A DNA stretch of 64,000 bases from Candidatus Leptofilum gracile (GTDB lineage: Bacteria > Chloroflexota > Anaerolineae > Promineifilales > Promineifilaceae), in the NCBI GenBank assembly GCA_016713825.1, contig JADJOJ010000001.1:62001-126000 (forward strand). Reading direction: 5' to 3'. The position numbers and the translations under genes were made by a program. This document shows, in pieces, positions 1-8,027 of the stretch. Positions within the stretch are counted from its first letter, which is position 1. Every line of letters begins with the position of its first letter. The notes under the pieces were generated by a model. It ran no database searches, was not told the DNA's origin, and was given only the letters and a program-made list of their open reading frames with translations.

Positions 1-207
1 CACGCGGTAATCGCGTGACTCATCCCGCGAGGCAAACTGAAGCTGCTTGCCAGAGACCAACACCTGCTTCAAGGCCACCAGCTCACCCGTCAGCCGGTCT
101 ATGGTGCGGTACACAGCCCCCATCCCCCCCGCGCCAATTTGCGCCACAAAGCGGTAACGGTTGTTGAAAAAGTCGGTTAGCGTGGGATCAGGAGCGGTCA
201 GTGTCAT
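1..207 (-). CDS. Serine/threonine protein kinase, N-terminal part (runs off window)
   Basis: Only the first 69 codons lie in the window, reading leftwards from an ATG at 207. The translation contains a glycine-rich nucleotide loop, GAGGMGAVY (about residues 25-33), followed by VALKQVL with the invariant ATP-binding lysine near residue 47. These are subdomains I and II of Hanks-type (PknB-like) kinases. The kinase starts almost at the N-terminus, so any sensor or membrane region must be C-terminal, outside the window. It lies downstream of the exporter genes on the same strand, separated by about 150 bp that hold a small palindrome. The substrate cannot be inferred. The catalytic HRD and DFG motifs are not visible because the gene is cut. 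Confidence 0.9.
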   Translation of the reverse strand, partial: MTLTAPDPTLTDFFNNRYRFVAQIGAGGMGAVYRTIDRLTGELVALKQVLVSGKQLQFASRDESRDYRV

Positions 208-315
208 CTGGTTTGCGTTTACTTACTTTCGGGATGCCAAAATTTACAGGAGGCCCATTATACGCGGTTTGGCAGTCCTGGGCATAAATGCCCAGGCAAA
301 TGGAAATGGTGTGTC

Positions 316-335
316 ATTCCCGCGCAGGCGGGAAT
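316..335. repeat. Short palindromic repeat (REP-like)
   Basis: Perfect 8-bp arms (attcccgc / gcgggaat) around a 4-base centre, between the kinase and the permease gene. A diverged copy with the same spacing lies at 5424-5443, upstream of the adaptor gene. Both are preceded by gtgtcat, so they appear to be members of one dispersed intergenic repeat family. Confidence 0.6.
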
Positions 336-358
336 CCATAACGTTTGCACCCAGTCAT

Positions 359-1612
359 TTATTCAAAGCGCAGGGCATCAATCGGGTTTAGCGCGGCGGC
401 ACGGGAGGCGGGGTAGATGCCAAAAAAGAGCCCTACGGCAACGGAAAAGCCCACCGCCAGGGCGATAGAGTTAAAGGTGACAGAGGTGTCTAGTTCGGGA
501 ACGGCCGTTCTCACCGCAAACGCCCCAATCAGCCCCAGCACAATGCCCAACGTGCCCCCCAGCACCGCCATGATCACCGCTTCCGTCAGGAACTGGCCCA
601 AGATGTCCAGCCGCTTGGCCCCCACCGCTTTGCGCAGCCCAATCTCCCGCGTCCGCTCCGTCACGCTCACCAGCATAATGTTCATGATGCCAATCCCCCC
701 CACCAGCAGCGAAATCGAAGCAATCGCCCCCAAAAACACCGTCAGTACGCTGGTCACCGAACCAAACGCATCCAGAAAATCTTGCTGCGTCAAAATCTGG
801 AAATCATCCGCATCGCGGAAGTTAATGTCGTGCGACTGGCGCAGCACTTCCGAGGCGTCAATAATTGCCCCGTCGATGGCCGCATCGTCCACCGCCTTCA
901 TCAGGATGGCGTCCACCAAAAATTCGCCCGTGCGCTGGCTGCGGTTGTTAAATAGGCGATCCTGCGCCGTGGTCAGCGGCACGATGGCCACGTCGTCCCG
1001 GCTGCCGCCAAACGCCCCGGCCCCCTGCGATTCCAACACGCCAATCACCCGAAAGTTCAGCCCGTTGATTTTGATATCCTCGCCAACTGGATCAACGTTT
1101 TCAGGAAACAAATTGGTGACGGTATCTGGGCCTAAAACGACGACGCGGGAACGGCCGTTATACTCCGCCGCCGTAAAAAATTCACCCAACGCCACTTCCA
1201 ACCCCCAGGCCACCAAATAATCCGGCGTAGACGCCCGCAAAGAGACCTGCCGCACCTCACCCCCGTAACGCAGCTCGCCATCCCGCAGCAGCGACGGGGC
1301 CACCGCCGCCGCCCCTGGCACCAAAGCCGGATCGGTTAGCAGTTCCACATCCCGCAGCGTCAACGTCGATTCCGTCAGCGGATCGCTGCCTGGCCGCCCC
1401 GGCTCTTCCTGCACAGGAATAATAAACACCAGATTGCTGCCCAGCCCGGAAAACTGCTCCGCAATAAAGCGCGTCACCCCGTCGCCAATGGAAAGCAAAG
1501 TAATCACCGCCGCCACGCCAATCATAATGCCCAGCATCGTCAGCGCCGCCCGCAGCTTGTTTGCCCCCAGGCTATTCAAAGCAATCCGCAAATTCTCAAA
1601 AACCATCGTCAT
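359..1612 (-). CDS. ABC transporter permease, MacB/FtsX type (distal paralogue)
   Basis: A 417-residue membrane subunit of an export-type ABC transporter. The N-terminus NKLRAALTMLGIMIGVAAV forms the first membrane helix. A long extracytoplasmic domain of about 220 residues follows (MacB periplasmic-core type), then three C-terminal helices with the FtsX-family signature around VGGIGIMNIMLVSVTERTRE and GLRKAVGAK. It is closely similar to the next gene upstream (1657-2901), so the exporter probably uses two different permease halves. The substrate is unknown; relatives move peptides, macrolides or lipids. The genes run adaptor, ATPase, permease, permease in one direction, which points to one operon. 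An ACGGCCGT palindrome lies in the gene at 501 and another at 1151. Start codons at 1612 and 1606 are both possible. Confidence 0.9.
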   Translation of the reverse strand: MTMVFENLRIALNSLGANKLRAALTMLGIMIGVAAVITLLSIGDGVTRFIAEQFSGLGSNLVFIIPVQEEPGRPGSDPLTESTLTLRDVELLTDPALVPGAAAVAPSLLRDGELRYGGEVRQVSLRASTPDYLVAWGLEVALGEFFTAAEYNGRSRVVVLGPDTVTNLFPENVDPVGEDIKINGLNFRVIGVLESQGAGAFGGSRDDVAIVPLTTAQDRLFNNRSQRTGEFLVDAILMKAVDDAAIDGAIIDASEVLRQSHDINFRDADDFQILTQQDFLDAFGSVTSVLTVFLGAIASISLLVGGIGIMNIMLVSVTERTREIGLRKAVGAKRLDILGQFLTEAVIMAVLGGTLGIVLGLIGAFAVRTAVPELDTSVTFNSIALAVGFSVAVGLFFGIYPASRAAALNPIDALRFE

Positions 1613-1619
1613 CTACCAG

Positions 1620-1652
1620 AGGTGCGACGCACTTTTGAAGTGCGTCGCACCT
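1620..1652. repeat. Perfect 15-bp hairpin between paralogous permease genes
   Basis: The arms at 1620-1634 and 1638-1652 (aggtgcgacgcactt and its exact complement) are separated by 3 bases. There is no T tract, so it does not look like a terminator. Its core acttttgaagt recurs in the arms of the hairpin at 25037-25096, which suggests a mobile palindromic family. It fills most of the 44-bp gap between the two permeases. Confidence 0.7.
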
Positions 1653-1656
1653 GTCA

Positions 1657-2901
1657 TCATTCATACCTCAGCGCATCAATCGGGTTCAGCCGTGCCGCCC
1701 GCGTGGCCGGGTATAGCCCAAAAAAGAGCCCCACCCCGGCCGAAAAGCCAATCGCCAGCGCCACCGAATTCCAATCCACCGCCGCATCCAGCAGCGGCGA
1801 CAAATTGCTGATGATGGCCGCACCAATCGCCCCCAAAACCAGGCCGATCAGCCCGCCCACGCTGGCAATCACCACCGCCTCCACTAAAAACTGCGTCAAA
1901 ATATCGCGGTACTTGGCCCCCACCGCCTTGCGCAAGCCAATCTCCCGCGTGCGCTCCGTCACGCTCACCAGCATGATGTTCATGATGCCAATACCGCCCA
2001 CCAGCAGCGAGATGCCAGCAATCACCCCCAGGAAAATGGTAAGCACGCTGGTAATTTGCCCAAACGCGCCCAGCAGTTCCGACTGGCTCAAAATCGTAAA
2101 ATCATCCTCGTCGCGGAAGGTGATGTTGTGCTGTTCGCGCAGCACCGCCGCCATTTGGACGATGGCCGCGTCCTGCCGCTCTTCGCTGATCACCTGGGCG
2201 TAAATCACGTCCACCCGCAGTTCGCCATCTGCCCGCCGCGCCGGAAACAGCCGCTGCTGCGCCGTGGAAATGGGCACCAGCACCACGTTGTCCTGGTCGT
2301 TAAAACCAGAGCCGCCCTTCTCTTCCAGCAGGCCAATGATGCGGAAATTCACGTTGTTGATGCGAATATCTTCGCCGATGGGAAATTCGCCCAGCTCAAA
2401 CAACGCTTCGTACACCGTCTGGCCAATGACAGCCACGCGGCTGCCGCTGGCGATGTCTTGCTCGGTGAAAAAGTCGCCCAGCGCCGGGTAAAAGTTGCGC
2501 ACCAGGGGGAACTGGGTGTTGGTGCCAGAAATGGTCGTGCGCGCCTCTTCCCCGCCGCGTGAAACGATGGCCGGGCGGTCGTAGCTGGGCACCACGCCCA
2601 GCAAATCTGGCACGCGGAACGGATCGGCCAGCGCTTCGGCATCGGCCAGCGTCAGGCCCGCGCCGCCAGATCGGGCCGGGCGCGGGTCGGTGGGGTCCTG
2701 GTCGCCAGGGAAAATGAAGAGCAGATTGTTGCCCAGCCCCTGAAATTCGTCGATGACCACGGCTTCTACGCCGCGCCCCACGGAAATGAGCGTAATGACC
2801 GCCGCCACGCCGATGATGATCCCCAGCATGGTGAGGAAGGCGCGCAGTTTATTGGCGGTAATGCCCACGAGGGCGAGGCGAATGCTTTCGAGTAGGTTCA
2901 T
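1657..2901 (-). CDS. ABC transporter permease, MacB/FtsX type (proximal paralogue)
   Basis: About 414 residues with the same architecture as its downstream neighbour: an N-terminal helix (NKLRAFLTMLGIIIGVAAV), an extracytoplasmic core domain, and three C-terminal helices with GGIGIMNIMLVSVTERTREI. I chose the ATG at 2901; an in-frame TTG at 2913 would add four residues. It follows the ATPase gene at 2982, and the 80-bp gap holds degenerate inverted repeats (gtgttcaagt / acttgaatac). The protein should pair with that ATPase and with the second permease to form an exporter whose energy comes from ATP hydrolysis in the cytoplasm. Substrate unknown. Confidence 0.9.
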   Translation of the reverse strand: MNLLESIRLALVGITANKLRAFLTMLGIIIGVAAVITLISVGRGVEAVVIDEFQGLGNNLLFIFPGDQDPTDPRPARSGGAGLTLADAEALADPFRVPDLLGVVPSYDRPAIVSRGGEEARTTISGTNTQFPLVRNFYPALGDFFTEQDIASGSRVAVIGQTVYEALFELGEFPIGEDIRINNVNFRIIGLLEEKGGSGFNDQDNVVLVPISTAQQRLFPARRADGELRVDVIYAQVISEERQDAAIVQMAAVLREQHNITFRDEDDFTILSQSELLGAFGQITSVLTIFLGVIAGISLLVGGIGIMNIMLVSVTERTREIGLRKAVGAKYRDILTQFLVEAVVIASVGGLIGLVLGAIGAAIISNLSPLLDAAVDWNSVALAIGFSAGVGLFFGLYPATRAARLNPIDALRYE

Positions 2902-2981
2902 AATTCTTTGCAAGTTTGCGAGTGTTCAAGTTGGCAAGTGTTCATGTGAAAACCCAGTCACTTGAATACCTAAACACCTGA

Positions 2982-3731
2982 TCACTGGAGAAGGGCATCA
3001 GACGGCCGTTTCGTCTCCCCCGCCACCAACGGATCTTCAATCACTTCATCCCGCACAATTTTGCCATCGGCCAGGGTCACCACCCGGTTGGTGTGGCGAG
3101 CAATCCACGGATCGTGCGTTACAAACACCACCGTAATGCCCCGCTCCCGGTTGAGCTGCTGAAAAATCTGCATCACCTCCGTGCCGGACTTGCTGTCCAG
3201 GTTGCCCGTCGGCTCATCAGCCAGGATGATAGCTGGTTCATTCACCAGGGCACGGGCGATGGCCACCCGCTGCTGCTGCCCACCAGACAGCTCGCTCGGC
3301 TTGTGGTCCAGCCGCTCGCCCAGGCCCACCATTTGCAGCGCTTCGGCCGCTTTTTGCGCCCGTTGTCGCTTACCGGCGTAAATCAGCGGCAGCTCCACCT
3401 GCTGCAATGCCGAGGTGCGCGGCAGCAAATTGAAGCTCTGAAACACAAAGCCAATCTTGCGGTTGCGCACGTCTGCCAGCTCATCTTCGCTGAGATTGCT
3501 CACGTCGGTGCCGTCCAGCAGGTAGGTGCCGCTGGTGGGCTTGTCCAGCGCCCCCAGCATGTTCATCATCGTCGATTTGCCAGAACCAGACGGCCCCATA
3601 ATCGACAAAAAGTCACCTTCGTAAATGGAGAGCGTCACCCCGTTCAGCGCCCGCACCTGGTGCTCGCCCATCGTGTACACTTTGGTCATATTTTGGATGG
3701 TGATGACGGATTTACGGCCGTTTTCGTTCAT
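2982..3731 (-). CDS. ABC transporter ATP-binding protein, MacB/LolD type
   Basis: A 249-residue nucleotide-binding subunit. All catalytic motifs are visible: Walker A GPSGSGKST (about residues 46-54), signature LSGGQQQRVAIARAL (around 150), Walker B IILADEPTGNLD and the switch histidine in VFVTHD. The TGNLDSKSG context is typical of the MacB/LolD/FtsE group rather than importers. It lies between the adaptor gene and the two permeases on the same strand and should energise that exporter. Two ACGGCCGT palindromes sit at its ends (3002 and 3714). Upstream, 3732-3812 is an intergenic imperfect hairpin. Confidence 0.93.
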   Translation of the reverse strand: MNENGRKSVITIQNMTKVYTMGEHQVRALNGVTLSIYEGDFLSIMGPSGSGKSTMMNMLGALDKPTSGTYLLDGTDVSNLSEDELADVRNRKIGFVFQSFNLLPRTSALQQVELPLIYAGKRQRAQKAAEALQMVGLGERLDHKPSELSGGQQQRVAIARALVNEPAIILADEPTGNLDSKSGTEVMQIFQQLNRERGITVVFVTHDPWIARHTNRVVTLADGKIVRDEVIEDPLVAGETKRPSDALLQ

Positions 3732-3737
3732 GTTTAC

Positions 3738-3806
3738 CCTTAATTTGCCACAAAGAGCACAGAGGTTTTAGAGATTTTTCGCTTTCCTCTCTGTCCCCTC
3801 CGTGGC
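3738..3806. repeat. Imperfect palindromic intergenic element
   Basis: The arms resemble ccacaaagagcacagagg and cctctctgtcccctccgtgg, between the adaptor and ATPase genes. It looks like a diverged member of the family at 23504-23584, 25437-25497 and 40397-40471, which carries cgcagag and ctctgcg stems. No gene and no clear terminator T tract. Confidence 0.45.
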
Positions 3807-3812
3807 CAAAAA

Positions 3813-5360
3813 CTATTCTCCCGACCCGAAGATGTTGAACGCTTCACGGTCGTTAGTCAGCACCACGGTGTCCCCCGCGCTGAGGCCCGCCAGCACTTCG
3901 CTGAACTGCTCATTGCGCAGGCCAGTCTCCACCACCACCTCTTCGATGGTGCCGTCCGCTTGCAGCACGTTCACAAACGCCTCGCCCGTCTCCCGGTTCA
4001 GGCGGACGGCCCAGTTGGGCACGGTGAGCACATCGGCTACCTCATCCACCACAATCGAGGCGCTGGCGCTCATGCCAGGCCGCAAATCAATCTCCTGCGC
4101 TGCATCAATGTTGATCGTCACCAGGTAGGTCACCACGCCGCCAGAGCTGGCGGAGGTGGGGGCAATTTCGGTGATGGTGCCAGAAACGGCCGTGTCCGGC
4201 AGTGCATCCACACTCACCTCCACCGCCTGCCCCAGCGCAATCTGGTCAATATCAATCTCATCCACGCTCACCGTGATGTGGAACGCCGCTTCATTCACCA
4301 CCGTGATGGCCGGTTGGCCCGGCGAAGCCAGCTCCCCCGCATTGATGAGCACATTGGCCACCGTCCCCGCAATTGGGGCCACGATTTGGGACTGCGCCAG
4401 CCGCAGCTCCGCCAAATCCAGATTGGTTTGGGCCGCGGCCACCTGCGCCGCCAAAATAGCGATCTCATTTTCGCTCAGCGGCTCCAGCAAGCGATCATAC
4501 GCCGCCTGCGCCCGCGCCAGGTTGGCCTGCGCCGCCTGCACGTTGCCCTGCGCCGCCTGCACACCCGCCTGCGCGTTGGCAATCGCCGCATCGGCCAGCT
4601 GAATGTCGGCGGGGCGAGCGGCCGTTTGCACATCGGTCAGCGCCGCCTGGGCCGCCGCCAGCGAGGCGTTGGCATTGGCCAGCGCCGCCCGCGCGGCTTC
4701 TTCAGGCGCACCCAAACCAGGGCACACTTCATTGCCAGTAGGATCGGTAAAACATTGCGTCGTCTGGTCGTAGGCATCCTGGGCATTTTTCTGCGCCAGT
4801 TCAGCCGCCGCCAGATTGGCCTGCGCCTGGGCGATCTGCCCCGGCGTGGCCCCGGCCAGCAGTTGGGCTTTTTGGGCATTGGCTTGCAAAACGGCCGCTT
4901 CCGCCGACGCCAAATTCGCCTGAGCCACCGCCACATTGGCCTCCGCCGCCGCAATGTCCGCTTCAGAACTGGCCAGCGTCGCCACCGACGGTTCCGCCTC
5001 CTGACGCTGCTGCAAGGTCAGCTCCTGAATGCGCAAAGCATCCGCCGCCTGCTGCACCGCCAGGGCCAGCTCATCGGTGTTGAGCGTGGCCAGCACATCG
5101 CCCACAGCCACCACCTGACCGCGCACCACGTTCACCTGCTGGATGGTCCCCCCCAGGCCAAACGTCAACGACAGCAACGCTTCTGGCTCGATAGAGCCAA
5201 CTGCATTCACTGTTGCCGTTACCTCACCGCGAGAAACGGCCGCTTCCCGTAAAATCTCAGGCTGCGCACTCTCCGCCGCCTGCTGCTGCTGCTGCCGAAC
5301 CACAAAAAATGCAGCCACCGCCAGCAAAACAATTCCCACAATAATTCCAATTCTTCGCAT
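3813..5360 (-). CDS. HlyD/MacA-type membrane fusion (adaptor) protein of the ABC exporter
   Basis: About 515 residues from the ATG at 5360. The open frame continues upstream to 5474, but that extension crosses a palindromic repeat and lacks protein character. The N-terminus MRRIGIIVGIVLLAVAAFFVV is a membrane anchor. A biotinyl/lipoyl-like half follows (residues about 55-95), then a very long Ala/Gln-rich coiled-coil hairpin (about 100-340), the second lipoyl half (IVAPIAGTVANVLINAGE) and beta-barrel domains. The hairpin contains CFTDPTGNEVC, two cysteines where the two helices should meet. As the first gene of the operon it should link the ABC exporter to the cell surface. A MacA-like adaptor in a presumed monoderm has no outer-membrane partner, so the hairpin may project into the wall. 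Confidence 0.88.
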   Translation of the reverse strand: MRRIGIIVGIVLLAVAAFFVVRQQQQQAAESAQPEILREAAVSRGEVTATVNAVGSIEPEALLSLTFGLGGTIQQVNVVRGQVVAVGDVLATLNTDELALAVQQAADALRIQELTLQQRQEAEPSVATLASSEADIAAAEANVAVAQANLASAEAAVLQANAQKAQLLAGATPGQIAQAQANLAAAELAQKNAQDAYDQTTQCFTDPTGNEVCPGLGAPEEAARAALANANASLAAAQAALTDVQTAARPADIQLADAAIANAQAGVQAAQGNVQAAQANLARAQAAYDRLLEPLSENEIAILAAQVAAAQTNLDLAELRLAQSQIVAPIAGTVANVLINAGELASPGQPAITVVNEAAFHITVSVDEIDIDQIALGQAVEVSVDALPDTAVSGTITEIAPTSASSGGVVTYLVTINIDAAQEIDLRPGMSASASIVVDEVADVLTVPNWAVRLNRETGEAFVNVLQADGTIEEVVVETGLRNEQFSEVLAGLSAGDTVVLTNDREAFNIFGSGE

Positions 5361-5423
5361 TTGTAACCAACCGTATCTATAACCACTATCTTTACAGATT
5401 TCAACCCCACCAGAGGGAGTGTC

Positions 5424-5443
5424 ATACTCGCATAGGCGGGTAT
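5424..5443. repeat. Diverged copy of the short palindromic repeat at 316-335
   Basis: Arms atactcgc and gcgggtat (one mismatch) with a 4-base centre, flanked by gtgtc and tcc as in the copy at 316. It sits just upstream of the chosen adaptor start. That is one reason for rejecting the longer adaptor frame. The rest of 5361-5753 is AT-rich and holds only the Rex-like site described separately. Confidence 0.45.
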
Positions 5444-5651
5444 CCATCAAAAGTGCAAAGATAGTGTAAAACAATGCTAATGAGATAAACGTGCTGTCTA
5501 TTTACCCAATCTATACCTGGGCAAAACCTTTGCAAGCGCCTGAATCAAATTATACGAAACTGCAAAAAATTGCATAGAATATGCGGCAAATTATCATAAT
5601 TCTTTAGATTATTTAGGGTTCAGTTGCTATGCATTTTTTCTTATGTTAAAA

Positions 5652-5669
5652 TTGTGAAAACTTACACGA
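5652..5669 (+). promoter_or_regulatory. Candidate Rex operator upstream of rex
   Basis: The sequence TTGTGAAAACTTACACGA matches the Rex consensus TTGTG-N8-CACAA at 9 of 10 core positions, with the preferred AA next to the first half-site. It lies about 85 bp upstream of the rex start in an AT-rich gap, consistent with autoregulation by the NADH/NAD ratio. The half-site mismatch (CACGA) keeps this a candidate. Confidence 0.55.
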
Positions 5670-5753
5670 ATAAGTTTCAAAACTTTCTATCAGGCAATTC
5701 TCCATTTTTTTGCTTACAGCCAGTAGACTGTAAGAATTCGAGGAACATACGCT

Positions 5754-6371
5754 GTGACAAGGGAAATACCAGACATTGTCATTGGCCGTTTACCCATCTA
5801 CTTGCGCGAACTCATCCGATTAACAGAAGACGAAGGCAAAATCAATACCTCTTCACATGAATTAGGCAAGCGCTTGGGCATCAGCTCGGCTCAAATTCGT
5901 AAAGATTTGTCGCATTTTGGTGAGTTTGGCAAGCAGGGCACTGGCTATCACATCCACTATTTGGTTGAACAATTACGGGAAATTTTACAGCTCACAAAAG
6001 AGTGGGATGTTGCCGTCGTAGGTGCAGGTTATCTAGGGCATGCGCTGGCCCATTACCACGGCTTTGAGCATCGCGGCTTCCGCATTTCCTGGATTTTCGA
6101 CAGCGACCCAGAAAAAATCGGCCAGCAAATGGACCAACTCATTGTGCAAGATGTGTCGCAGCTTGAAAAAGTTGTTTCCGAAAATCATATTAAAGTGGCC
6201 ATCATTGCCGTGCCCGCCAGCCACGCCCAAGAAATTACCAACCGGCTGGTTACCGTTGGGGTGCGTTCTATTCTTAGTTATGCGCCCATTCACCTTACCG
6301 TTCCCAGTGGGGTAGAGATCAGCTACAGCGACCCGGTGATTCAGCTACAGCGGATGACGTATTACCTGTAA
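5754..6371 (+). CDS. rex: Redox-sensing transcriptional repressor Rex
   Basis: The protein has 205 residues, usual for Rex. An N-terminal winged helix carries the family pattern LGISSAQIRKDLSHFGEFG (about residues 43-61). A Rossmann NAD(H)-binding domain follows with VAVVGAGYLGHALAHY. Rex represses genes of fermentation, respiration and energy metabolism when NADH is low and leaves DNA when NADH rises. The start is a GTG at 5754 with a GAGGA ribosome site about 10 bp before it. A Rex-like operator lies in its own upstream region, and a second, perfect-core site lies at 12451, on the far side of the convergent atp cluster. A strong hairpin terminator follows the gene. Highly confident from the motif set. 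Confidence 0.95.
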   Translation: MTREIPDIVIGRLPIYLRELIRLTEDEGKINTSSHELGKRLGISSAQIRKDLSHFGEFGKQGTGYHIHYLVEQLREILQLTKEWDVAVVGAGYLGHALAHYHGFEHRGFRISWIFDSDPEKIGQQMDQLIVQDVSQLEKVVSENHIKVAIIAVPASHAQEITNRLVTVGVRSILSYAPIHLTVPSGVEISYSDPVIQLQRMTYYL

Positions 6372-6390
6372 ATGGTATTAAAATGAAAAA

Positions 6391-6418
6391 GCCCTGGCTT
6401 GCAGCCAGGGCTTTTTTT
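6391..6418. terminator. Bidirectional rho-independent terminator
   Basis: Perfect 9-bp stem gccctggct / agccagggc with a 3-base loop, followed by seven T and preceded by a run of A. It separates rex (plus strand, stop at 6371) from mreB (minus strand, stop at 6442), so it can serve both convergent genes. Confidence 0.9.
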
Positions 6419-6441
6419 ATTTCAATTGCGCACAAAGTTGT

Positions 6442-7458
6442 TTAAAGCTCTACGCTTCGTTGAAGAATGGGCAGTTCGCGCAGCGCTTTGCCAGCGCCCA
6501 ACGCGGTACAGGCGATGGGATTGTCGGCAACATACGCGGGGACCCCAGTTTCTCGTGTAAGCAAGGTATCGATCTCGCGTAGCAGTGCCGTACCACCCGC
6601 CAAAGCCATCCCCCGATCGATGATGTCAGAGGAAAGTTCTGGTGGCGTTTTCGCCAAAACGGCCCGCACCACGTTCACAATGGCAGCCAGGGGTTCAGAG
6701 ATTGCTTCCACCACTTCGCTAGAGGTGATGGTGATTGTTTTGGGCAAACCGGCCACCTGGTCGCGACCTTGCACCTGCATATCAAGCTGATCGTCTAAAT
6801 CAATTGCAGAGCCGATCTTGATTTTGATTGCTTCGGCGGTGGGTTCACCAATGACCAGGTTGTACTTTTTGCGGATGTAGTTGATGATCGCTTCATCTAG
6901 ATGCACACCGCCAACTCGGACAGATTCGGCACAGACAATGCCGTTCATAGAGACAACGGCCGCTTCTGTAGACCCCCCACCCATGTCGATAATCATGTTG
7001 CCGGTGGGTGTGCCGATGGGCAAGCCCGCCCCAATGGCGGCGGCCAATGGTTCAGGGATAAGATGCACCGGATCGCGAGCACCTGCGGCCAGGGCGGCTT
7101 CTTTGACGGCGCGTCGTTCGACGCTGGTCACGCCATAAGGCACGCTGATCATCACCACAGGTTTGCGCAGGCGCAGCCGCCCGGCCACCTTACCGATGAA
7201 ATATTCCAGCATCCCTTTGGTGACAAAGTAATCGGCAATAACGCCATCGCGTAACGGCCGTATCACTTCAATGGATTCGGGCGTACGGCCGTACATCTCC
7301 TTCGCCGCACGTCCCACTTCCACAATGGTTGTCTTGTTTTCATGTTCCTGGATCGCCACAACGGAAGGCTCTTGCAGAACAATCCCCCGCCCCTGTTCAT
7401 GCACCAGCACATTCACCGTGCCCAAATCTATGGCCACATACGGTGTGAATATAGCCAC
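6442..7458 (-). CDS. mreB: Rod shape-determining protein MreB (bacterial actin)
   Basis: 338 residues, full length. Actin-fold nucleotide motifs are present: phosphate 1 near the N-terminus (AIDLGTVNVLV), phosphate 2 as IIDMGGGSTEAAV, and LAGGTALLREI near the C-terminus. EPLAAAIGAGLPI is typical of MreB/Mbl. The protein forms filaments under the membrane that direct wall synthesis. mreC and mreD are not adjacent. Instead the gene starts 2 bp after the atpC stop on the same strand, so it is probably co-transcribed with the F1 ATPase genes. It could be one of several MreB paralogues in the genome. Confidence 0.93.
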   Translation of the reverse strand: MAIFTPYVAIDLGTVNVLVHEQGRGIVLQEPSVVAIQEHENKTTIVEVGRAAKEMYGRTPESIEVIRPLRDGVIADYFVTKGMLEYFIGKVAGRLRLRKPVVMISVPYGVTSVERRAVKEAALAAGARDPVHLIPEPLAAAIGAGLPIGTPTGNMIIDMGGGSTEAAVVSMNGIVCAESVRVGGVHLDEAIINYIRKKYNLVIGEPTAEAIKIKIGSAIDLDDQLDMQVQGRDQVAGLPKTITITSSEVVEAISEPLAAIVNVVRAVLAKTPPELSSDIIDRGMALAGGTALLREIDTLLTRETGVPAYVADNPIACTALGAGKALRELPILQRSVEL

Positions 7459-7460
7459 AG

Positions 7461-7928
7461 CTAATTGTCATCCTGTCGGGAAGCCGGTGCACCGGGCGTC
7501 ATCTCACGCCGCCGCCGACCAGAATGCCGCCGACCCACATCCAAACGAATCTGCGCCCGCATCAGCGAAGCCTGAATTTGCGCATACCGATCTGGATCAT
7601 CCGTCACGCCTTCTTTCATCGCCTGCTGCGCTCGCTCGCGTGCTTTTTCCGCCCGCTCAATATCAATCTCTTCTGCCTGTTCCGCTGAATCCGCCAGAAT
7701 GATCACCTTATCTGGCTGCACCTCGGCATAGCCACCGCCGATGGCAAAATGCTCTTCTTCACCATCCACATGGCGTACCCAAACATCGCCAAAATCAAGC
7801 GTCGTCAGTAAAGCGGAATGATTGGGCAAAATACCCATTCGCCCTTCCGTACCTGGCAACGAAACCGATGCAACCGCCATACTAAAAACAGTTCGTTCTT
7901 GTGTCACAATATCACATTGAATTGGCAT
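7461..7928 (-). CDS. atpC: F1Fo ATP synthase epsilon subunit
   Basis: 155 residues. The N-terminal beta-barrel is clear from QERTVFSMAVASVSLPGTEG and MGILPNHSALLTTLDFG. A C-terminal helical hairpin rich in Glu, Ala and Arg follows (residues about 85-125). A basic tail (GRRHSGRRRREM) extends past the usual length of about 135. The subunit belongs to the F1 central stalk and regulates ATP hydrolysis. It is last of the four atp genes and is separated from atpD by a 100-bp gap holding a palindrome, so it may be partly uncoupled from the upstream genes. An AGGTGG ribosome site precedes the ATG. Confidence 0.93.
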   Translation of the reverse strand: MPIQCDIVTQERTVFSMAVASVSLPGTEGRMGILPNHSALLTTLDFGDVWVRHVDGEEEHFAIGGGYAEVQPDKVIILADSAEQAEEIDIERAEKARERAQQAMKEGVTDDPDRYAQIQASLMRAQIRLDVGRRHSGRRRREMTPGAPASRQDDN

Positions 7929-7955
7929 TGATCCACCTCATCTTATTACAAAACA

Positions 7956-8002
7956 GTAATCAGTAGCCAGTAACCAGTGATTGGCTACCTGCTACTGATT
8001 AC
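7956..8002. repeat. Palindromic element between atpD and atpC
   Basis: Arms of about 20 bp, starting gtaatcagtag and ending ctactgattac, with three mismatches. It fills most of the atpD-atpC gap. No T tract on either strand, so it is more likely a repeat or RNA-processing site than a terminator. Confidence 0.6.
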
Positions 8003-8027
8003 ATTGTTCTTTCACGAATAATACCGC

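Noticed and set aside
3960..5252. Long open frame (430 codons) on the plus strand
   Set aside because: It is antisense to the adaptor gene; its His/Arg-rich translation results from the GC-rich Ala/Gln codons of the real gene.
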